A stretch of 64,000 bases of DNA from Zobellia galactanivorans (lineage in GTDB: Bacteria > Bacteroidota > Bacteroidia > Flavobacteriales > Flavobacteriaceae): positions 3,220,501-3,284,500 of the forward strand of contig NC_015844.1 of the NCBI RefSeq assembly GCF_000973105.1. The letters run 5' to 3'. A program made the position numbers and the translations under genes. The notes beneath the pieces were generated by a model. The model was not told the DNA's origin. It worked only from the letters and a program-made list of their open reading frames with translations, and did no database searches. Below are positions 63,085 through 64,000 of the stretch, piece by piece (the stretch's first letter is position 1; each line of letters opens with the position of its first letter).

Positions 63085-64000
63085 TTACAGGCCTACCCTC
63101 CATCCGAAGGGGTCTTCGGCACGGTTATACTGAATATCGGTAATGTCTTTCTTTATTTGCGAAGCGAAGCTTGATTCAAGCTCGGGCAAGTCATAATCGA
63201 CTCCTTTGTATCCGAATCCTGAAATTGGGGAAACGACCGCTGCGGTACCTGCACCGAACATTTCCTTGAGTCTTCCGTTTTTGGCGGCTTCGATAACCTC
63301 GGTAACGGTAATTTTCCGAACTTCTGTCTTTATGCCTTTCTTCTCGGCAAGTTGAAGGATGCTTTTTCGTGTAATACCATCTAATATACGGTCACTGGTA
63401 GGGCCGGTGATTAGGGTATCGTCAATGCGGATAAAAATATTCATCGCACCGGCTTCTTCAATGTATTCGTGGTTGTGGTCGTCTGTCCAAACAACTTGAC
63501 TGTACCCTTTGGCTACGGCCAATTGGGTAGGATAGAACTGACCCGCATAGTTGCCGCCAGTCTTGGCATAACCGACTCCGCCATTGGCTGAACGGGAGTA
63601 CTTTTCCTCAATAAGTACCTTGACCTTTCCTGAGAAATATGAACCGGATGGCGCAAGGCAGATGATAAATTTATAGGCATCGGCAGGAGAGGCGTGAAAG
63701 CCATTTCCCGAAGCGAAAATAAAAGGTCTGATGTACATAGAACTTCCTTCGGTCTGTGGAATCCATTGGTTGTCCACTTCCAATAAAGTCTTTAGTCCTT
63801 CCATAAAAAACTCTTCTGGCAACTCGGGTATGGCCATACGTTTTGCCGAGATGTTCAATCTTTTAAAGTTTTCCAAGGGTCTAAAGAGCCATGTTTTGTT
63901 GTTGTCGTCCTTGTAGGCTTTCATGCCTTCAAAGATAGACTGCCCGTAATGAAATATCTTTGCCGACGGGTCAAGGCTGATGGGCTGATATGGGATTACC
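63085..64000 (-). CDS. ilvE: Branched-chain amino acid aminotransferase (5' end outside window)
   Basis: The frame is open to the right edge (305 codons); an internal ATG at 63924 is not the start because the preceding SAKIFHYGQSIFEGMKAY is conserved in the family. The PLP lysine lies in GYAKTGGNYAGQ. Other blocks: RPFIFASG, EEAGAMNIF, DGITRKSIL and MFGAGTAAVVSPI (the phosphate cup). It is the large (about 350-residue) class IV form, acting on Leu, Ile and Val. About 50 N-terminal residues are missing. Confidence 0.95.
   Translation of the reverse strand, partial: VIPYQPISLDPSAKIFHYGQSIFEGMKAYKDDNNKTWLFRPLENFKRLNISAKRMAIPELPEEFFMEGLKTLLEVDNQWIPQTEGSSMYIRPFIFASGNGFHASPADAYKFIICLAPSGSYFSGKVKVLIEEKYSRSANGGVGYAKTGGNYAGQFYPTQLAVAKGYSQVVWTDDHNHEYIEEAGAMNIFIRIDDTLITGPTSDRILDGITRKSILQLAEKKGIKTEVRKITVTEVIEAAKNGRLKEMFGAGTAAVVSPISGFGYKGVDYDLPELESSFASQIKKDITDIQYNRAEDPFGWRVGL

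Overview
The window is chromosomal DNA of a member of the Bacteroidota, almost certainly the family Flavobacteriaceae and probably a marine genus of the Zobellia/Maribacter type (the genus is inference). Support: three secreted proteins with the type IX secretion (T9SS) type B C-terminal signature; promoters of the Bacteroidota form TTTG-N19-TAnnTTTG; Rho with a long low-complexity insertion; ProRS of the archaeal/eukaryote-like class; DUF4293 beside rho; GSII- and GSIII-type glutamine synthetases; many Cys lipoproteins; and few Shine-Dalgarno sequences. Most of the window is ordinary housekeeping sequence in short operons on both strands.

Layout. 1-3.7 kb: 5' part of a large minus-strand surface lipoprotein built of Ig-like modules, with about 4.75 near-identical 264-bp tandem repeats running off the left edge. 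3.9-6.4 kb: yidD-lgt-DUF192-GNAT. 6.5-9.6 kb: aldehyde dehydrogenase/DUF779 with a divergent AraC regulator. 9.6-11.8 kb: folE-cysS. 12-15.3 kb: tandem T9SS type B paralogues. 15.4-18.1 kb: a FadL-like outer-membrane protein and a bizarre Gly/Tyr- then Ser/Arg-rich lipoprotein. 18.2-20.4 kb: proS, two identical tRNA-Glu genes, rpsT. 20.4-24.4 kb: a membrane protein and a lipoprotein, rho, DUF4293. 24.5-33.1 kb: phosphodiesterase, truA-ABC exporter, folP-cdaA (c-di-AMP synthase), DUF1599, a DoxX-like protein, tpiA, prmA, clpS. 33.1-35.8 kb: YeeE/YedE pair, a complete ISL3/ISAon1-type insertion sequence with an 8-bp target duplication, tRNA-Arg. 35.9-38.1 kb: apt, two unlisted small ORFs, a CaCA antiporter. 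38.4-41.8 kb: divergent glnA (GSII)/glnN (GSIII). 41.9-48.2 kb: barrel protein, purM, a Rieske-thioredoxin-ApbE redox cluster, prfA, pyrF. 48.6-57.8 kb: hydrolases, DUF4197, purU, Lrp, a third T9SS type B protein, MscS, DJ-1-like protein. 57.8-64 kb: DUF1684, the glnK-amt-porin operon, crcB, two small membrane proteins, a MazG-like protein and the 3' portion of ilvE.

How it fits together. The clearest physiological theme is nitrogen assimilation: ammonium entry (amt with PII and a porin) and fixation (GSII and GSIII) lie 20 kb apart, and the regions upstream of glnK and glnA share G5-TA palindrome-like elements at nearly the same distance from a TAnnTTTG box. This looks like an undescribed nitrogen-responsive operator and is the finding I would test first. 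A second theme is the cell surface (T9SS cargo, repeat lipoproteins, porins) and a third is a predicted exported redox/flavinylation cluster.
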